A stretch of 64,000 nucleotides of DNA from Paenibacillus gallinarum (GTDB taxonomy: Bacteria; Bacillota; Bacilli; Paenibacillales; Paenibacillaceae). Below the pieces are notes generated by a model. The model saw only the letters and a list, made by a program, of their open reading frames with translations, did no database searches and was not told where the DNA came from. A program made the position numbers and the translations under genes. Location: positions 744,001-808,000 of the forward strand of contig NZ_JACSQL010000001.1 in NCBI RefSeq assembly GCF_014836635.1. Reading direction: 5' to 3'. Positions 1 to 8,445 of the stretch are shown here, piece after piece (the stretch's first letter is position 1; each line of letters opens with the position of its first letter).

Positions 1-686
1 CTCACGGGTATACAGGCCGCGGATATGAGATGGCGGGGTTCGCTCGTTTTTATGTAGAAGAGCTTGGCTTTCGTGTATTAATGCCAGATCATCGAGGTCA
101 TGGGGCTAGTGAAGGTGACTATATTGGTTTTGGTTGGCATGACCGGCTTGATTATATGAGATGGATAGATTTTGTGATTAAAAAGATGGGGGAGAACAGT
201 GAAATCCTGCTGCATGGTATCTCGATGGGGGCTGCTTCCGTCCTCATGGCAAGCGGTGAGAAACTGCCCTCCCAAGTGAAAGGAATTATATCTGATTGCG
301 GGTACACCTCTGTCAAAGATGAATTGTCTTACCAAATGAAGCAGATGTTCAAACTTCCTTCCTTTCCTTTCATTCCGCTGATCAGTCTATATACGAGATG
401 GAAAGCCGGATATAGTTTTCGGGAGGCCTCTGCCTTAAAGCAAGTCAAACGAACACATCTGCCTATTTTATATATCCACGGGGGGGAAGATACCTTTGTT
501 CCTACCTCAATGGCTCATGAGCTATACCGAGAAAGTGCCGGTGACAAATATTTGTATATCGTTCCTGAAGCTGCGCATGGTACTTCGTTTCTAGTAGAAC
601 CGGAAGGTTATAAACGTCATGTGAAAGATTTTGTAGCCCGTTATTTGGGACAAGGCACTGAAATAAGAACGGAAAAGTGGCTATAA
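1..686 (+). CDS. Alpha/beta hydrolase, 5'-truncated by window edge
   Basis: The reading frame is open from position 3, so the true start lies before the window. The first visible residues are HGYTG, the oxyanion-hole signature of alpha/beta hydrolases. Counting from the first in-window ATG (30), the nucleophile elbow GISMG places Ser at residue 65, the acid is probably Asp154 (HGGEDTFVP) and the catalytic base is His183 (AAHGTS). The layout resembles the cytoplasmic YqkD-type hydrolases of Bacillus, but no substrate can be read from the sequence. The gene ends 58 nt before the methyltransferase at 745 with no terminator between, so the two may be cotranscribed. Confidence 0.85.
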   Translation, partial: HGYTGRGYEMAGFARFYVEELGFRVLMPDHRGHGASEGDYIGFGWHDRLDYMRWIDFVIKKMGENSEILLHGISMGAASVLMASGEKLPSQVKGIISDCGYTSVKDELSYQMKQMFKLPSFPFIPLISLYTRWKAGYSFREASALKQVKRTHLPILYIHGGEDTFVPTSMAHELYRESAGDKYLYIVPEAAHGTSFLVEPEGYKRHVKDFVARYLGQGTEIRTEKWL

Positions 687-744
687 AAGGGTTCGAAATG
701 GGTAATGGTAGTTCATACACCAATTTTGAAAAGGAGATAGACCC

Positions 745-1464
745 ATGGCTGAACAACAATTTAAAGAAGCACGTAAAATGGAGGAAACGTATCATCGTAA
801 TTTTTATAAAGAGCACGATCTCTATGAAGAAGGGACTTGGATGGCCGGCCCCATGCCGATTGTAATGGAGACGCTCGACCGTCTAATCGCATTTAAAGAT
901 CAACTTACGGTGTTGGATCTTGGAGCAGGCGCAGGCAGAAATACGATTGCGATAGCAGATAAATTGCGTGAAACGAATAGTAAAATCGTAGCAGTAGATC
1001 TACTAGAGGAAGCGATTGATAGCTTGAATGATCATGCTATAAAATATCAAGTCGATCACTTGATTACGGCGGAACAGGCAGACATTGAACATTACGAAAT
1101 TGGGCTAAACCGGTATGATTATATCGCTGCCTGCTCTTGTCTTGAACATGTATCCTCTGAAGAAGCACTGCATCAGGTGCTTGACCGAATGCAGGCAGGT
1201 ACAAAATTAGGTGGAATACACCTCATTACCATGAGTACGGGGGTTGAGGAAGTGAAACTTTCGAATCTTGAACCAATCAAACCACTGATCGAACTAAATT
1301 TACCTACGCAATATGCTGAAGATTTATTAACTCATCGTTATCAAGACGACTGGGATATTTTATTCACGGAGCGAGTCACACAGGCTATTCCTGAAGAAAA
1401 GTATGATGAGCCTACTGAATTCCGCTGTCAGTTACTCCGGTTTGCTGCTAGAAAAAGAAAATAG
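745..1464 (+). CDS. Class I SAM-dependent methyltransferase
   Basis: A 239-residue protein with the glycine-rich SAM-binding motif I at residues 56-64 (VLDLGAGAG), an acidic residue ending strand 2 (VAVDLLEE) and a Rossmann-type pattern after it. An AAGGAG ribosome binding site lies about 9 nt before the ATG. The N-terminal 45 residues are probably a substrate-specific cap. The substrate is unknown; the family includes small-molecule, RNA and protein methylases. A rho-independent terminator follows immediately. It is probably cotranscribed with the hydrolase upstream. Confidence 0.85.
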   Translation: MAEQQFKEARKMEETYHRNFYKEHDLYEEGTWMAGPMPIVMETLDRLIAFKDQLTVLDLGAGAGRNTIAIADKLRETNSKIVAVDLLEEAIDSLNDHAIKYQVDHLITAEQADIEHYEIGLNRYDYIAACSCLEHVSSEEALHQVLDRMQAGTKLGGIHLITMSTGVEEVKLSNLEPIKPLIELNLPTQYAEDLLTHRYQDDWDILFTERVTQAIPEEKYDEPTEFRCQLLRFAARKRK

Positions 1465-1466
1465 CT

Positions 1467-1501
1467 AAAAACAACAGGCTCATGAAGTCTGTTGTTTTTT
1501 T
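1467..1501 (+). terminator. Rho-independent terminator after methyltransferase
   Basis: AACAACAG and CTGTTGTT arms around a short loop, followed by a run of T. Confidence 0.85.
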
Positions 1502-1625
1502 ATTATGAATAAAATTGCAAACATTTGATTGTAGCTGTAGTAAGTTCGCTCTATAATTAAGATATGTGAATCTGTGAAGTGTCATTACAGATTAAATATC
1601 ATAGAAGAAAAGGAGATTATCACAT

Positions 1626-2174
1626 TTGACATATGAAGAACGTTTGCGAGATATAATGAATCAGCCCCAAATTATCGATGACCTTAAGCGGGTTCGCGAA
1701 CTTGGCTTACCGCAGGCATGTATAGCGGCTGGTTATGTAAGGAACCGAGTGTGGGATGAACTGCACGAATATAAAGATGCTACTCCGCTAAATGATATTG
1801 CTGTTATTTATTATGATCCTGAGCAATTAGATGAATGGAACGATAGTCAGTATGAGAAGCAGTTACGATCGGGACAGATTGGACGAAACTGGCAGGTCAA
1901 AAACCAAGCTAGAATGCATGAATATAATATGGACCCTCCTTATCAATCTGTAGAAGATGCGATGAGGTACTGGCCTGAGACAGCAACTGCGGTTGCGATT
2001 CGTCTGAATGATCAAGATGAGCTGGAGATCATAGCTCCATTTGGTTTGTCTGATCTGTTCGAGATGAATGTGAAAAAAAGTCCATATTTCCGAAATGCCG
2101 GGCTGTATAGACAAAGAGTATTTGAAAAGGAATGGCTTGATCATTGGCCTTTGTTGTTGATGATGGATTCATAG
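1626..2174 (+). CDS. Nucleotidyltransferase-like family protein (DUF925 type)
   Basis: A 182-residue protein starting at a TTG codon, with AAAGGAG about 9 nt upstream supporting this start. The segment CIAAGYVRNRVWD followed by LNDIAVIYYD matches the minimal nucleotidyltransferase family known as DUF925/NTP_transf_3, where a G-x-x-x-N region precedes an acidic strand. Here the usual D-x-D strand reads NDIAVIYYD, so one acidic position of the family pattern (NDIDVIY) appears replaced by Ala. This may affect catalysis. It is a single-gene unit after a terminator. Substrate unknown. Confidence 0.75.
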   Translation: MTYEERLRDIMNQPQIIDDLKRVRELGLPQACIAAGYVRNRVWDELHEYKDATPLNDIAVIYYDPEQLDEWNDSQYEKQLRSGQIGRNWQVKNQARMHEYNMDPPYQSVEDAMRYWPETATAVAIRLNDQDELEIIAPFGLSDLFEMNVKKSPYFRNAGLYRQRVFEKEWLDHWPLLLMMDS

Positions 2175-2279
2175 CTTATAGATCTTGAAAACATAGAGAT
2201 AGAGAGAAATACGATACGATAATAGAGAATATCTATTATGCTACTCATTTTATAAGGGGAAAAACGGGGGAAATAAAGT

Positions 2280-2987
2280 ATGCCTTGGCCAATGGTACAT
2301 TTAACGGTTGCCCATCTGGTTCAACAAGGACGTCCATCACCATCTTTTGTTCTAGGCAACATCGCACCCAATGCGGTTCTTACAAGACGGAATATGAATG
2401 ATCAGATGAAATGGAATGCTCATCTCTGTAAGGTGGAAGGGATTTTGCCACGGGTAAGAGAAATCCAGCAATTTCATGTAGCACATACGAATATTCATCT
2501 TGGCGAAGACTACAGACAGTTTCTAATGGGGTATGCTGCGCATATATACGTCGATTTGAGATGGGCCGAAACCGTATATAAAGGGATGGAGAATCTAGCA
2601 CAGAGCATTTTTCTGTACCGATGGCATATGCAGTTTCGCTCATTTCAATCACTATATAACCGGGACGTCACACAACTGGAATACATACTCATGGATACGC
2701 ATCCAGAAACGAAGCAATTACTCGAATTACTTGAATCGGCACCGGCTGCAGCTATGGGCGAACTCGTCTCGCCTCAAGAAGTAGATGATTATCGGTATAC
2801 TATACTTCGTAAATTGGAAGAACCGATTAAACCTAGCTCCTTACGGCTGATGGATATTGAACGGGTAGAACGTTTTATTCAAGAAACAGCGGAAGAATTA
2901 CGTTTTTTGTTACCTTCCTGGACAGCGTCTAGTTCATCTCCCGATTCGATCGAAGAGGCTTATAGTAATAATCCATATAATGGTTGA
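2280..2987 (+). CDS. Zinc-dependent phospholipase C-like protein
   Basis: A 235-residue protein beginning MPWPMVH, a start typical of a Paenibacillus/Bacillus family related to the zinc-dependent phospholipase C fold. Residues compatible with metal binding are His7, the GNIAPNAV loop near residue 26 (the family often has GSIAPD), His48 and the helix GYAAHIYVDLRW near residues 84-95 (H-x-x-x-D). No signal peptide is seen, so it is likely cytoplasmic. The Asn in place of the usual Asp in the IAP loop weakens the inference that it is an active enzyme. ATG start; the upstream AAACGGGGG is a modest ribosome binding site. Function is inferred from fold-level resemblance only. Confidence 0.6.
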   Translation: MPWPMVHLTVAHLVQQGRPSPSFVLGNIAPNAVLTRRNMNDQMKWNAHLCKVEGILPRVREIQQFHVAHTNIHLGEDYRQFLMGYAAHIYVDLRWAETVYKGMENLAQSIFLYRWHMQFRSFQSLYNRDVTQLEYILMDTHPETKQLLELLESAPAAAMGELVSPQEVDDYRYTILRKLEEPIKPSSLRLMDIERVERFIQETAEELRFLLPSWTASSSSPDSIEEAYSNNPYNG

Positions 2988-3086
2988 ACATAAAAAGTTA
3001 GTGCGCGATAGCATAAGAGACTTGAAATATTCATGTAAAAGCCCTAAAGTACGTATAGTAAATGCGCATGAATAGGAGGATATACA

Positions 3087-3512
3087 TTGTTTATTTCTTT
3101 ACAAGATCGTTTGGAAGATCCTATAGTACAGGAACTTATTGAATACGCTACCCTTCCAGAGCTGGAATATGTACTTGCAGCCCTGAAGGAATATAAGGAA
3201 CAAGATTCTATGACGTTGTACGGTTTCGAGGATGAAGAACAGCTAGTTGCTCTCATCGGAATCGAGAAACATAATCAAGAAGTACAAATTAAGCATCTCG
3301 CTGTTCTGCCTGAGAATCGTCTGAAGGGTTATGGACGCGGCATTATCTCTGAAATGATTAGTAGTGTAAAGCCTGAAGTTGTTACTGCAGAAACGGACGA
3401 AGAAGCAGTAGATTTTTACCGGAATATTGGCTTTATTGTCTATAGTCTGGGTGAAAAATACCCTGGGGTTGAACGTTTCCGCTGTGTGTTTGAAATAGAA
3501 GAAGAGGAATAA
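3087..3512 (+). CDS. GNAT-family N-acetyltransferase
   Basis: A 141-residue protein with a TTG start and AGGAGG 8 nt upstream. The acetyl-CoA binding region is visible as IKHLAVLPENRLKGYGRGIISEMI (motif A, Q/R-x-x-G-x-G/A form: RLKGYGRG near residues 81-88), followed by a C-terminal FYRNIGFIV segment typical of the family. The acceptor substrate is not evident. The closely following small membrane-protein gene may be cotranscribed. Confidence 0.85.
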   Translation: MFISLQDRLEDPIVQELIEYATLPELEYVLAALKEYKEQDSMTLYGFEDEEQLVALIGIEKHNQEVQIKHLAVLPENRLKGYGRGIISEMISSVKPEVVTAETDEEAVDFYRNIGFIVYSLGEKYPGVERFRCVFEIEEEE

Positions 3513-3583
3513 TTCATCCTAAGATGAGGACAGCAAGACTTACGTATCATCCATAACGGTACTAATAGAAGGAGTATATGCAT

Positions 3584-3784
3584 TTGCCTACCACGGTGTA
3601 TCGAATTATCGGTTTACTTCTCGGACTTGCAGTTCCCTTTGTTTTTCTTTGGCTGAAAATTAGTTTTCTGTTGTTGTTTTTGCTCATCGTTTATGCGGAG
3701 CATCACAAAGTTAAAGTTCCGCTGAGCGGAACCTACTTTATCGCAGGGATGTTGATAGGTAGTATTATTACCTTTGTTACCTAA
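3584..3784 (+). CDS. Small two-helix membrane protein
   Basis: About 66 residues. A TTG at 3584 is preferred to the ATG at 3578: the GAAGGAG site ends at 3574, giving 9 nt to the TTG but only 3 nt to the ATG. Two hydrophobic segments (roughly residues 6-40 and 48-65) are separated by the basic loop YAEHHKVKV. Hypothetical; no function is assigned. A strong terminator follows. Confidence 0.65.
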   Translation: MPTTVYRIIGLLLGLAVPFVFLWLKISFLLLFLLIVYAEHHKVKVPLSGTYFIAGMLIGSIITFVT

Positions 3785-3790
3785 TAAAAG

Positions 3791-3851
3791 AGACATATAT
3801 GATTCTGAAAAAGGTGGTTTCACCTCTTCAGAAATATATGTCTTTTTTTTT
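3791..3851 (+). terminator. Rho-independent terminator
   Basis: AGACATATAT pairs with ATATATGTCT, with an inner TCTGAA/TTCAGA stem, followed by nine or more T. Confidence 0.85.
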
Positions 3852-3977
3852 ATGAAAAAGGGAGGGGAAAGATAACTTGCCGTGCCGTCTGCTTCCGTAA
3901 TCACATATGTTGTATTATCACTATCCTTGCCTTATTCTTCTGAAATCGATGAAGTCATAGAGAAAGGAGGAGTAGAA

Positions 3978-4646
3978 ATGGTGTACCGTTATCTTGCACT
4001 TGGCGATTCACTTACGGTAGGTATCGGTGCTTTATTTGGAAGCGGATTTGTTCCACTCTATCAAAAAAGACTGGAGTATCATTTACACAGTGCTGTTCTT
4101 GTAAGTAACCAAGGGATCAATGGACTCACCTCCCAAAGACTTCTATCCATGGTAAAATACAATCAGTACTTACGGAATCTCATTGTACATGCAGATATTA
4201 TTACGATCTCCATTGGCGGGAATGATTTGATTCAGGCAGCTCGTTCAACGAGGTGGAATTTAAGTTCTCCATTATTCATCCAGACTTTGGACGTATGTGA
4301 GCACAACATGAAAGAGATGCTTTCACAGATCCATTCCTTAAAAAAGGAGTCTGAAAATTATTTTATTCGGCTCGTCGGACTTTATAATCCGTTACCTAAG
4401 AATGAAGCTGCCTATCATTGGGTGAAACAATATAATGACTTTCTTACAAGCCTAGATAGTAATAAAATAGCAACGGCCCAGCTTCTCTATGCTTTTCAGG
4501 GAAGGGAAAGGGAATTGCTATTTTTCGATAAGGTCCACCCAAGCAGTAAGGGATATCGGGTTATCGAATCGCAGCTGGACCGTATAGGCTATGCTCCGCT
4601 GTTACAGCTGGAGAAGCCCCATACATTACGCAAAAAAAAGAAATAA
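3978..4646 (+). CDS. SGNH/GDSL-family hydrolase
   Basis: A 222-residue protein. The start is placed at ATG 3978 because AAAGGAGG lies directly upstream and the protein then begins MVYRYLALGDSLTVG, the canonical block I with the nucleophile at Ser11. Block III (ISIGGNDL) supplies the oxyanion Asn, and block V (DKVHPSSKGY) supplies Asp and His near residue 190. It has no signal peptide and is probably a cytoplasmic esterase or lipase-like enzyme. The basic tail (RKKKK) is notable. Substrate unknown. Confidence 0.88.
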   Translation: MVYRYLALGDSLTVGIGALFGSGFVPLYQKRLEYHLHSAVLVSNQGINGLTSQRLLSMVKYNQYLRNLIVHADIITISIGGNDLIQAARSTRWNLSSPLFIQTLDVCEHNMKEMLSQIHSLKKESENYFIRLVGLYNPLPKNEAAYHWVKQYNDFLTSLDSNKIATAQLLYAFQGRERELLFFDKVHPSSKGYRVIESQLDRIGYAPLLQLEKPHTLRKKKK

Positions 4647-4735
4647 GAATAGGAAGGGTGCAAGCAAAAGCCAGCTTGTATCCTCTACGTTTCGGTTAGG
4701 AGAACACTTCACTATAGACGAAGGAGCAACCGTGT

Positions 4736-5809
4736 ATGCAAATATCGAACAGGCCCTCTATCACAAAAGAAGAAGAATTACAGGTTCGCCGTATGCTTAT
4801 GAATTATTTTGAGGCTTCAATAGTAACAGAACCTGAGGATTGTATGATTTGGCGGTTAACAGGAGGAATGAACAACTCTACGTACTTGATTCACCTGAAA
4901 GGGAAGCGATATGTACTACGTAAGTACAATAGTCACCAGGATAAAGACAAGGTGAAGTATGAACATGCCATTTTAAATAGCCTTACAATACATAAACAAG
5001 AGTTTGTTTACCCGCAGCTGGTACAGACATTGGAAGATACGACATTCACTCATCACGAAGGAAAAATTGGAGCCTTATTTAATTATCAAGAAGGTAGTAA
5101 TGCGGTACGAATGGGGCCGAGTCAATACTTGCAATTGGGACAAAAAGTAGGCCAGGTTACACTTGCATTGTCTCGGATAACGGTTCCTTTAGCGCCTGTA
5201 TATCCACCTTACTACAGATTGGATCTAGCTTATCCGGAAATTCCGCTAGCGGAGTTCATTCGCTTTCTACAGCAACCAGACCCGTCTCTTCTAACCTTAC
5301 GTCAAGAAACCAAGGAAATAGCGGAAGAGATTGAACAGCTGTTCATCAAGATTAGCGGGGGACTCGAAGATCTTCCTCATCAACTCGTACATGGAGATCT
5401 GAATGCTTCCAATATCTTAGTAAATGAAGAAGGGGATATAACCACGATCCTTGATTTCGAGTTTGCTACTTGGGATCTTCGTGTGATGGAACTGGCTGTT
5501 CCTCTTTCAGATCTCGTCACTGGCATGATTTTGGATGAGAACTATACATCAGAAGCAGAAGAGATGATGTGGAACAACCTTAATGCGCTGATAAGCGGCT
5601 ATGTTACCGAAGTTTCTCTACAGCAAGAAGAGAAAGACATGATTCCGTCTCTTGTACTTCTTCGCAGAGTAGATGTGGCTATGCACTTTTTGACTCGCTA
5701 TCGCCAAGGAATTGATACAGTAGATATAGCTAGAGATCAGCTGCAGAAGTTGATGAGCTGTGTAAGATGGCTTAAGTTAAATCAGGTTAGATTGAATCAA
5801 TTGTTCTAG
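4736..5809 (+). CDS. APH-fold small-molecule kinase
   Basis: A 357-residue protein with an aminoglycoside-phosphotransferase-like kinase fold. The N-lobe contains the glycine-rich LTGGMNNSTYLI and the candidate ATP-binding Lys/Arg in YVLRKY. The catalytic loop HGDLNASN has His219, Asp221 and Asn226, and the metal-binding DFEFA starts at Asp240. The family includes type II homoserine kinases, SrkA and CotS-like spore proteins, so the substrate cannot be assigned. AGGAG sits 9 nt before the ATG. The gene converges on a TPR-protein gene with a shared bidirectional terminator. Confidence 0.82.
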   Translation: MQISNRPSITKEEELQVRRMLMNYFEASIVTEPEDCMIWRLTGGMNNSTYLIHLKGKRYVLRKYNSHQDKDKVKYEHAILNSLTIHKQEFVYPQLVQTLEDTTFTHHEGKIGALFNYQEGSNAVRMGPSQYLQLGQKVGQVTLALSRITVPLAPVYPPYYRLDLAYPEIPLAEFIRFLQQPDPSLLTLRQETKEIAEEIEQLFIKISGGLEDLPHQLVHGDLNASNILVNEEGDITTILDFEFATWDLRVMELAVPLSDLVTGMILDENYTSEAEEMMWNNLNALISGYVTEVSLQQEEKDMIPSLVLLRRVDVAMHFLTRYRQGIDTVDIARDQLQKLMSCVRWLKLNQVRLNQLF

Positions 5810-5812
5810 AAA

Positions 5813-5856
5813 AAAGAGCTGTCTTCTTCGGTTGAAATAGAAGAAGACAGCTCTTT
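5813..5856. terminator. Bidirectional terminator between convergent genes
   Basis: AAAGAGCTGTCTTCTTC pairs with GAAGAAGACAGCTCTTT. A-rich and T-rich flanks on either side allow termination of both strands. Confidence 0.85.
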
Positions 5857-5863
5857 AATATAC

Positions 5864-6535
5864 TTATAATAATTTCCGGAAAAAACTGCGGACAGCCCAG
5901 CGGCGTTCTTGCCGTTTTTTATACTTAGGCAGTGAACGGTATACGTCAATGGATTGACGGTAGGCTTCTTTTGAATCATCCTTACGACCGAGCTTTCCGT
6001 AGACAAGTCCAAGGTAATAGAAAGATTCACTTGAGGAAGACTGGATGTCTTGAAATTTCTCTACGTATTGAAGTGCCTTAGCTTGATCCTTATCCTTGTA
6101 TGCAGAAGCAAGACGGAGGTAAGGTTGACCGTATTTTACTTTTGGGTTCAGTTTAGTAGCGTGCAGCGTATGTTGTTCCCCTTGTTCAAGCTGCCCTTGA
6201 TGAATCTCTGTAGTTCCGACCATATCCCAATATTCTGCAGAGTGATCATAAGAAGACTCAATCGATACCAGTATCTGCTGAGCTTCCCTGTACTTTTTGC
6301 GTTCAATCAGGAGTCTCGCTAAGTCAAATTTGGAAGTAACGTCATTTGGATTCAGCGCAATTTGTTGACGATTTTTGGAGATGCTTCGCATCCGCTTAAA
6401 AGGTTTTGTGATGCTTGGAAATACACCGACAAAACGTCGATCAAGAAGATAAAAAATAAGAAACAGTACGATAATTGCAATAAAAGGATTGCCAATGATA
6501 TAGAAAATCAGCCCAAATAATAAAAACTTACTCAT
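5864..6535 (-). CDS. Membrane-anchored TPR-repeat protein
   Basis: A 223-residue protein with an N-terminal hydrophobic segment (about residues 4-32) and then tetratricopeptide-like helices: LNPNDVTSKFDLARLLIERKKYREA, AEYWDMVGTTEIHQGQLEQGEQ, PYLRLASAYKDKDQAKAL and ESFYYLGLVYGKLGRKDDSKEAYRQSI show the A/G/Y/A spacing of TPR helices. The C-terminus is strongly basic. Probably a membrane-tethered scaffold; partner unknown. Confidence 0.8.
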   Translation of the reverse strand: MSKFLLFGLIFYIIGNPFIAIIVLFLIFYLLDRRFVGVFPSITKPFKRMRSISKNRQQIALNPNDVTSKFDLARLLIERKKYREAQQILVSIESSYDHSAEYWDMVGTTEIHQGQLEQGEQHTLHATKLNPKVKYGQPYLRLASAYKDKDQAKALQYVEKFQDIQSSSSESFYYLGLVYGKLGRKDDSKEAYRQSIDVYRSLPKYKKRQERRWAVRSFFRKLL

Positions 6536-6760
6536 ATACTTCCCCCTGAAAAATAATCATGTGATCTAATCATATCGAACTTATGGCATTACGAACAGCT
6601 AAAATATATTTCGATTGATCGAGTGGATTTACACCCCGTTTTTTTCACTTAACACGAACATCTTTGGGACACTTTTCCATTATTATATCATACGTGATCG
6701 TGACAGATTCTCCAAAAGTTTAGTAAGATGAAGTGAATACCGTAGAGAAGGGGTACAATC

Positions 6761-7348
6761 ATGACAGAGAAAATCAGACAGCAAATCGAGTTTATACGAG
6801 AAATTGATAAATTGAAGCACGTACTTCGTAGATCCTATCTAATGAATCAAGAAAGACGCGAGAATGATGCTGAACACAGTTGGCATATTGCGGTTATGGC
6901 CTTGTTGTTGAAAGAACATAGTCATGAGGATTTAGATATGACAAAAGTGCTGCACCTGCTTCTAATTCATGATTTGGTAGAAATCGACGCAGGGGATACG
7001 TTCGCTTACGATGTCAAAGGATATGAAGACAAATGGGAAAGAGAACTTGCGGCGGCAAAACGAATATATGGGCTGCTTCCAGCGGAACAAAAAGAGGAAT
7101 GGATGAACCTGTGGTTAGAATTTGAAGAAGGCCTGACGAAAGAGGCGCAGTATGCGGCGGCGATGGATCGTCTGCAGCCGGTCCTTCACAATTTTTATAC
7201 CGAAGGCAAAGCATGGAGAGCCAATCAGGTATCCGCTGTGTCTGTTAGAAAAAGGCTGGCGGTATTAAAAGAGGTTTCCCCTGCCCTAGATACATATGCT
7301 AATGAACTGATTGACGAAGCGGTAGAGAAGGGTTACCTGTTACCGTGA
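6761..7348 (+). CDS. HD-domain phosphohydrolase (YfbR-like)
   Basis: A 195-residue HD-superfamily protein. Metal ligands are visible as His39 (AEHSWHIA), the doublet His70-Asp71 (LLIHDLVEIDAGD) and a downstream Asp in AMDRLQPVL. This arrangement is that of the HD_3/YfbR type 5'-deoxynucleotidase and related oxygen-tolerant phosphohydrolases. Activity on nucleoside monophosphates is a family-level inference. GAAGGGG precedes the ATG. It is monocistronic, with a terminator directly after. Confidence 0.82.
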   Translation: MTEKIRQQIEFIREIDKLKHVLRRSYLMNQERRENDAEHSWHIAVMALLLKEHSHEDLDMTKVLHLLLIHDLVEIDAGDTFAYDVKGYEDKWERELAAAKRIYGLLPAEQKEEWMNLWLEFEEGLTKEAQYAAAMDRLQPVLHNFYTEGKAWRANQVSAVSVRKRLAVLKEVSPALDTYANELIDEAVEKGYLLP

Positions 7349-7367
7349 GACAAATTCAGTACGTTAG

Positions 7368-7408
7368 AAGGAAGGATTCTCTTGAAATAAGAGGTATCCT
7401 TCCTTTTT
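7368..7408 (+). terminator. Rho-independent terminator
   Basis: AAGGAAGGA pairs with TCCTTCCTT and is followed by T residues. The hairpin also serves the convergent AraC gene poorly, since the minus-strand tail is A-rich only in part. Confidence 0.75.
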
Positions 7409-7443
7409 ATTAGATATTAACTTTAAGGAAACAAATAGAACGT

Positions 7444-8313
7444 TTAGCGCATTAGTCTTCGATAGGAGGAAGGAGTCATCCCGGTATGTTTCTTAAACAA
7501 TCGGTAAAAATGCGGAAGACTTTCAAACCCGCTGGCTTCTGATATGGCTACCATTGTATCATCGGTACGCAGCAGTTTTTCTTTCGAGAGAATGATGCGT
7601 CTTGCTGCAACATAATCGGTGAGTGTCATCCCCGTATGCTGTTTAAAAGCTCGGCTAAAGTGAGCAGTAGAGATGGAAGCATCATGGGCAAGTTCAGAGA
7701 GAGACACAGGCTGATGAAGGTGTTCGTCTAACCTTTTAAGGGCTTGCGCCATCCAGATCGGCCCCGACAACGTTGTTTTTTCAGGTTTTACAGCTTCCAT
7801 CATCCGCATCAGGGAAATCAGCATTAGCTGTAACAACAAGAGGGTGGCATAGGTCCTCAAATGCTCTTGACTTACGGTTTCGGTGTAAATCTGTTCAATC
7901 CATCGTTCAAATTCATCCATTTGTTTGTGGTTTAATACTTGGATATAATTACGCGACTTCCGAGACCTTTCGAAAAACTGCTGAATGGATGCCGCTTCTC
8001 CTCCCATACCTTGAAAGACAGCAGGGCTGATATAAAAAGCCGAAGACGTCAGCGGATTATCAGCATCTTGAAAGGTACGATGAAGTGTATTGCCAGGAAT
8101 AATGATAAGACTTCTTGCTTTAATATCGACGATAGAATGATCAATTAACATTTTTCCTTCTCCTTGATGTACACATATCAGTTCATGCCAGTCATGAAAA
8201 TGGTCAGGAAGTTCATGTTCAGGAAGTTTGGTTTCATGATATAACATGCGAAAAGGAAGATCGATTGCTGCTTTTAGACGCCCAACCACGGGTGCCTCCA
8301 GCTCATATTTCAT
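7444..8313 (-). CDS. AraC-family regulator with cupin sensor, probable regulator of uxaBA
   Basis: A 289-residue protein. The N-terminal cupin is indicated by HFHDWHELICVHQGEG and IIIPGNTLHRTF (residues about 38-86). The C-terminal 100 residues carry two helix-turn-helix motifs, with LSELAHDASISTAHFSRAFKQHTGMT and the second AISEASGFESLPHFYRLFKKHTGMTPSSYR ending in the AraC family signature. GAAGGAGGG lies just before the ATG. It is transcribed divergently from uxaB-uxaA, which makes it the likely hexuronate-responsive activator of that operon. That role is inferred from position only. Confidence 0.88.
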   Translation of the reverse strand: MKYELEAPVVGRLKAAIDLPFRMLYHETKLPEHELPDHFHDWHELICVHQGEGKMLIDHSIVDIKARSLIIIPGNTLHRTFQDADNPLTSSAFYISPAVFQGMGGEAASIQQFFERSRKSRNYIQVLNHKQMDEFERWIEQIYTETVSQEHLRTYATLLLLQLMLISLMRMMEAVKPEKTTLSGPIWMAQALKRLDEHLHQPVSLSELAHDASISTAHFSRAFKQHTGMTLTDYVAARRIILSKEKLLRTDDTMVAISEASGFESLPHFYRLFKKHTGMTPSSYRRLMR

Positions 8314-8338
8314 AGCTATTCCCTCCTTCTACATACAA

Positions 8339-8395
8339 CATCATCTAAGAGTATATTTTAAGCAAAAATAGCAATTTATGTTCTTTCAGATGATG
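8339..8395. promoter_or_regulatory. Inverted repeat in the divergent AraC/uxaB promoter region
   Basis: CATCATCT at 8339-8346 and AGATGATG at 8388-8395 form exact 8-nt inverted arms about 41 nt apart. The right arm directly abuts a GATACAAT -10-like box upstream of uxaB. Candidate binding site for the divergent AraC protein; not proven. Confidence 0.4.
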
Positions 8396-8445
8396 ATACA
8401 ATGAACAACATAAGGATACAACCACTAATAATAGAGGTGAAGAGT

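Noticed and set aside
30..335. Minus-strand frames inside the hydrolase gene
   Set aside because: They lie fully opposite a clear coding gene and have no ribosome binding site or family motif.
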